In this document: piece after piece, positions 14,646 to 17,577 of the stretch
How positions within the stretch are numbered: the first letter of the stretch is position 1
Layout of the letters: every line of letters begins with the position of its first letter
Assembly (NCBI GenBank): GCA_019454915.1
Contig: JACFNM010000043.1
Span: forward strand, 1 to 17,577
Reading direction: 5' to 3'
Length of the DNA: 17,577 nt
Source: Chitinophagaceae bacterium
GTDB lineage: Bacteria; Bacteroidota; Bacteroidia; Chitinophagales; Chitinophagaceae
Translations under genes and position numbers: made by a program
The notes under the pieces: model-generated
Databases searched by the model: none
What the model was told of the DNA's origin: nothing
The model's input: the letters and a program-made list of their open reading frames with translations, nothing else

Positions 14646-15908
14646 CTATCCGGGCAGATGGACACAGGTGCTATTGATTTCATCAAGGCTTCTGCATCCT
14701 GAAAGACGGGCTGTCAGTTCAAAATCATTTTGGAGATTCCGAACGACGGATTCCACGCCCTGCTGTCCTGCAATGGCTAACCCATATACATAGGGTCTGC
14801 CCAACAATACCGCATCCGCTCCCAAAGCGATCGCTTTAAACACATCGCTTCCGTTCCGGATACCACTATCCAATAAAATTTTAAAGGGCCTGGGAACGGC
14901 TCTTCTTATCTCAGGAAGCATATCTATACTGGCCACCGCACCATTCACCTGGCGTCCGCCATGGTTGGAAACCACGATCCCGTCAGCACCCGCCCGCACA
15001 GCTTCTCCGGCATCATCCGGATGCAGAATGCCCTTAATAATCACCGGTAAATTTGTTTTCGATTTCAGCCAGGAGACCTGTTCCCAATGTAAAGCCGGAT
15101 TCGTGTACATCTGGGTAAATAACTGCGCCGAGCGCATCGCTTCTTTAAAGGGACCCTTATAATTTGCCCTGAGTTGAAGAATATGACGAATGGTATCTAT
15201 AGTAAATCCCGGCTTCGAATCATTTTGCACTTCACCTTCCCATCTGCTTCTCACATATTTCATAAACACCGGATCCGAAGTATACTGGGCGATACCATAA
15301 GCCTTAAGAAATGGTAAGTAACCGCGCGATAAATCTCTCGATCGCCAGCCCAACATCGTGGTATCCACGGTGAGCACAATTGCCTTACATCCGCAATCCT
15401 CTGCCCGCTTTACCAACGACAAAACCAAATCATCCGATTTACTCCAGTATAATTGAAACCAACGGTCTGTCTCTCCCATCACTGTGGCGCAAGACTCCAT
15501 AGAATCTCCGGCCTGATTGGAAAAAATAAAGGGAGTTCCTGTTTGCCGGCAGGCTGCCGCAATTTTTACGTCCGCACGCTTCGTCACCATATCCAGCGCG
15601 CCGATAGGAGCGATTAAAAAGGGAGCGGGAAGCCGGGTATCAAACAGTTCTGCCGAAAAAGAAGCCGCTGAATTATTTCGCATCATTTTGGGAATAATAC
15701 GGTATTCATCCAAGGCCGTTCTGTTTCTTGCCATGGTCGCTTCATCAGAGGCTGCTCCATCAACATAATCCCAGGCAGCACGACTCACATATTTCTTTGC
15801 TTTGGCGCGCAGTTCCGCAGAATTAAAAGGAATATCCGATCGCTGACCGGCGATGCCCCGGATATAAATTTCCCTTTGTCTTTCAAACGCGGTTTGAATT
15901 TTTATCAT
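14646..15908 (-). CDS. FMN-dependent alpha-hydroxy-acid oxidizing protein (lactate 2-monooxygenase-like)
   Basis: This TIM-barrel flavoenzyme oxidises L-2-hydroxy acids such as lactate; it has 420 residues. Family motifs are all present: WDYVDGAASDE (46-56), FLIAPIG (97-103), FQLYW (151-155), the VDT of IVLTVDT (177-183), the FMN-contacting Lys292 in VIIKGI, the catalytic SNHGGRQ (314-320) with His316 and Arg319, DSGIRNGSDVFKA (347-359) and the phosphate-binding LLGRPYVYG (368-376). The N-terminal extension (REIYIRGIAGQRSDIPFNSAEL) and the GWRSRDL block (187-193) resemble lactate 2-monooxygenases, which give acetate and CO2, more than LldD dehydrogenases or lactate oxidases. Substrate and product type remain to be proven. 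No signal peptide is seen. Its stop lies 9 bp from the end of the convergent LLM remnant; the start ATG is at 15908. Confidence 0.9.
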   Translation of the reverse strand: MIKIQTAFERQREIYIRGIAGQRSDIPFNSAELRAKAKKYVSRAAWDYVDGAASDEATMARNRTALDEYRIIPKMMRNNSAASFSAELFDTRLPAPFLIAPIGALDMVTKRADVKIAAACRQTGTPFIFSNQAGDSMESCATVMGETDRWFQLYWSKSDDLVLSLVKRAEDCGCKAIVLTVDTTMLGWRSRDLSRGYLPFLKAYGIAQYTSDPVFMKYVRSRWEGEVQNDSKPGFTIDTIRHILQLRANYKGPFKEAMRSAQLFTQMYTNPALHWEQVSWLKSKTNLPVIIKGILHPDDAGEAVRAGADGIVVSNHGGRQVNGAVASIDMLPEIRRAVPRPFKILLDSGIRNGSDVFKAIALGADAVLLGRPYVYGLAIAGQQGVESVVRNLQNDFELTARLSGCRSLDEINSTCVHLPG

Positions 15909-15997
15909 GACAATAACAATTTGCAGAAGCGACTAAATTCACAAAAACACGAGCGGGATCGATAGATAGACGACAGTTTGATTATATTATCAGCCGT

Positions 15998-16207
15998 TCA
16001 ATCTCCCTTCTGTACCCGCAAGGCCATTATTCGTATTCTCTTCATCGTTATACAAATTACAAAAAGAAAAATTCCGGTGGAATTATAAAAAAGGATGCCC
16101 TTGTAGTCAATCGGGAAGCCCTCAAACCCATACCAAAGTGTTTTTTGTTTTATTCCAAAACAGTGACAGACATTTTCGGAGAAAAATTTATCCACAATAA
16201 AAACCAT
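15998..16207 (-). CDS. Doubtful small membrane-protein ORF or remnant (69 codons)
   Basis: An ATG at 16207 opens a 69-codon frame that I do not recognise. Its middle, KTLWYGFEGFPIDYKGILFY, uses codons mostly ending in G or C (TTC CCG ATT GAC TAC AAG GGC ATC), unlike the A/T-rich flanks. It is followed by a hydrophobic segment STGIFLFVICITM and a basic tail, so it could be a fragment of a small membrane protein. The first 20 codons look non-coding. Against it: short length, position inside a divergent promoter region, and no clear start signal. It may be a true small gene, a decayed fragment, or chance. Confidence 0.22.
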   Translation of the reverse strand: MVFIVDKFFSENVCHCFGIKQKTLWYGFEGFPIDYKGILFYNSTGIFLFVICITMKRIRIMALRVQKGD

Positions 16208-16253
16208 TCATCATATTTATTATTTCAGCTTAACATTTCTCCTAAACTAAACC

Positions 16254-16261
16254 TAACTTTG
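16254..16261 (+). promoter_or_regulatory. Candidate -7 element of the RND efflux operon
   Basis: TAACTTTG is an exact match to the Bacteroidota -7 consensus TAnnTTTG, on the plus strand 130 nt before the membrane-fusion gene ATG. No clear TTTG-type -33 element is present 17-20 bases upstream, which lowers the confidence. If used, it gives a leader of roughly 125 nt. Confidence 0.35.
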
Positions 16262-16391
16262 CAAATCTTTTTTGCTCCGCACCTAAGTAAGGAACCGCAA
16301 AAAACTTTCCGGGCAAAACCATATCTCTAAACTGCTGCTTACCAATTGTGGAGGCAAACAGTTGTAACCCATTAATTAAGTACTACAACAA

Positions 16392-17537
16392 ATGAATACG
16401 CTTTCAGATAATTTAAAATATAACATGGCAAGATTTATTCCGCTGGTTTCAGTTCTTTTTCTCTTGGCATCCTGTTTTAGCAAACCCAACAATGCTCCTG
16501 CAGGTCCCAAGGTCCTCACCGTGTCAGTAGTTGAGATTCCTTCCAGGGACATCACCGGTCAAATCAGCTACCCGGTAAGTATTGAAGGAGTAGTCAATAA
16601 TGAGGTGAGAGCAAAAATACCGGGTTATATAACAGACGTTGTGGTAGACGAAGGACAGCATGTGCGCAAGGGGCAACTACTGTTTCGTTTGGAAACTCAT
16701 TCGTTATCCGAAGACGCGCAGGCTGCCAAAGCGAATATCGAAGCGGCTCAGGTAGGTGTAGACCAGTTAAAGCCATTGGTGGAGCAAAACATCGTAAGTG
16801 AGATTCAACTGAAAACTGCCGAGGCAAAACTGGCGCAGGCAAAAGCCGCATACAAGAGTATCGCGGCCAACATAGACTACGCTAACATTACCAGCCCTAT
16901 TGATGGTTATGTAGGCTCTATCCCTTTTCGTAAAGGAAACCTGGTATCTCCTACCAGCCCTACACCTTTAACTACCGTTTCCAGTACCGATAATGTATAT
17001 GCCTATTTTTCGATGAACGAGGCGGAATACGTAAACTTCCTCCAAAAAACACCCGGAAAAACACTGGCAGAAAAAATAGTTCACTTTCCGAAAGTACAGT
17101 TGCGACTACCCAACGGAGAATTGTATAATCACGACGGCAAAATCCAAACGGTAACGGCACAGGTAGACCCGTCTACGGGAACGGTTCGGTTTCGGGCTGT
17201 TTTTCCCAATCCCGAACACCTGATAGCTAACGGAAGCAGCGGTATTATTTTGATTCCGAAGATGTACCCAAATGCGGTGTTGGTACCCAAGGAATCTACC
17301 TATGAACAACAGGGCAAAACCTATGTGTACAAATTGATGAATGACAGTACCGTATCTAACGTAGTCATCACTATAGACGAAGAGGTGGACAATCTGCTCA
17401 TCATACGCTCCGGGGTAGAGGCGGGTGAAAAGATAGTAGCGAGAGGCGTAGACAAGTTGCACGATAAAGAGCCTGTTATTCCGGTTTCGATGCCTTTTGA
17501 CAGCCTGGCTAACAGTATAAAAACCATTTTCGAATAA
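16392..17537 (+). CDS. RND efflux pump periplasmic adaptor (membrane fusion) lipoprotein
   Basis: This AcrA/MexA-type adaptor links an inner-membrane RND pump to an outer-membrane channel; it has 381 residues. The signal RFIPLVSVLFLLASC is a lipoprotein signal, with Cys28 as the lipidated residue. Parts in order: first beta-barrel and lipoyl half (VSIEGVVNNEVRAKIPGYITDVVVDEGQHVRKGQLLFRLE, about 62-101); an alpha-helical hairpin at about 104-160 (rich in Ala, Lys, Gln: AEAKLAQAKAAY); the returning lipoyl half (ANITSPIDGYVGSI, 164-177); beta-barrel at about 200-290 (VDPSTGTVRFRAVFPNP, GSSGIILIP); and a membrane-proximal domain to the end (VLVPKESTYEQQGKTYVYKL, IIRSGVEAGEKIVARGVDKL). ATG at 16392 is used; the ATG at 16425 is an equally good start for the signal peptide. 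The permease gene begins 21 bp downstream, so the two form an operon. The pumped compound is unknown. Confidence 0.95.
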   Translation: MNTLSDNLKYNMARFIPLVSVLFLLASCFSKPNNAPAGPKVLTVSVVEIPSRDITGQISYPVSIEGVVNNEVRAKIPGYITDVVVDEGQHVRKGQLLFRLETHSLSEDAQAAKANIEAAQVGVDQLKPLVEQNIVSEIQLKTAEAKLAQAKAAYKSIAANIDYANITSPIDGYVGSIPFRKGNLVSPTSPTPLTTVSSTDNVYAYFSMNEAEYVNFLQKTPGKTLAEKIVHFPKVQLRLPNGELYNHDGKIQTVTAQVDPSTGTVRFRAVFPNPEHLIANGSSGIILIPKMYPNAVLVPKESTYEQQGKTYVYKLMNDSTVSNVVITIDEEVDNLLIIRSGVEAGEKIVARGVDKLHDKEPVIPVSMPFDSLANSIKTIFE

Positions 17538-17558
17538 TTGGCTTCATTCTAAAGAATT

Positions 17559-17577
17559 ATGTTTAAAAGATTTATTG
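17559..17577 (+). CDS. Start of RND efflux permease (AcrB/HAE1-like), cut by window edge
   Basis: Only MFKRFI is visible before the window ends. That opening (M-F-K-x-F-I) is the normal N-terminus of AcrB-type RND permeases, whose first transmembrane helix starts a few residues later. Its position 21 bp after the adaptor gene on the same strand supports the call. Identification rests mainly on context. Confidence 0.65.

Larger units (their letters stand above)
15909..16391. other. 483-bp divergent intergenic region
   Basis: This gap separates the hydroxy-acid oxidase from the divergent efflux operon and should carry both promoters. It holds a doubtful 69-codon minus-strand ORF and a -7 element for the efflux genes, both listed separately. 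It also has a lone TTATCCACA (16188-16196), identical to a DnaA box but with no companion boxes, and a GATCGATAGATAG stretch near 15957. I see no RNA gene and no long repeat. About 125 nt between the -7 element and the efflux ATG would form a leader with no obvious strong fold. Confidence 0.5.

Noticed and set aside
16188..16196. Perfect DnaA-box sequence TTATCCACA between the oxidase and the efflux operon
   Set aside because: A single 9-mer with no second box, no A/T-unwinding repeats and no dnaA/dnaN/gidA-type neighbours; chance is the simplest explanation.

Overview
The window looks like chromosomal DNA of a Bacteroidota bacterium, most likely class Chitinophagia (a Chitinophaga/Niastella/Niabella-type organism). 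The main evidence is a SusC/SusD pair whose SusC-like receptor carries an N-terminal STN domain. It sits behind a FecR-type anti-sigma factor and an ECF sigma factor, and the upstream regions lack Shine-Dalgarno sequences. This placement is inferred from gene types, not from a database comparison. I see no tRNA, rRNA, CRISPR array, insertion sequence or phage gene.

Layout. (1) Positions 1-6256, all on the minus strand: ECF sigma factor, then FecR-like anti-sigma factor, then STN-containing SusC-like TonB-dependent receptor, then a SusD-like lipoprotein cut by the window edge. This is a complete trans-envelope signalling and uptake module. Its substrate cannot be read because any downstream enzymes lie outside the window. 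A terminator-like hairpin and a second strong stem-loop lie between fecR and susC, so the regulators and the transporter may be transcribed separately. (2) Positions 6383-11091, minus strand, a housekeeping run in the order of transcription: thyA, folA, a small SAM methyltransferase, an RsmF-like rRNA m5C methyltransferase, and a LysM/RlpA-like envelope protein. Gaps are 46-69 bp. (3) Positions 11374-12183, plus strand: a lone glycerophosphodiester phosphodiesterase lipoprotein, convergent with (4) a Tat-exported FAD-dependent oxidoreductase at 12260-13930. (5) Positions 14112-14636, plus strand: a decayed, 5'-truncated LLM-class (luciferase-like) flavin oxidoreductase with two in-frame TGA codons and two small deletions. 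(6) Positions 14646-15908, minus strand: an FMN-dependent alpha-hydroxy-acid oxidase closest in layout to lactate 2-monooxygenases. (7) A 483-bp divergent intergenic stretch with one questionable 69-codon ORF and a good -7 promoter element. (8) Positions 16392-17577, plus strand: the lipoprotein membrane-fusion subunit of an RND efflux pump, with the first codons of its AcrB-like permease at the edge.

How the genes relate: thyA and folA work in one cycle, since dihydrofolate made by ThyA is recycled by FolA. The sigma/FecR/SusC set is a textbook cell-surface signalling circuit. The 12-16 kb stretch is a patchwork of unrelated flavoenzymes with signs of gene decay. I found no convincing new multi-gene system. 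The most informative oddities are the flavin-oxidoreductase pseudogene, the hydrophobic C-terminal tail and TTG start of the sigma factor, and the stem-loops ahead of susC.
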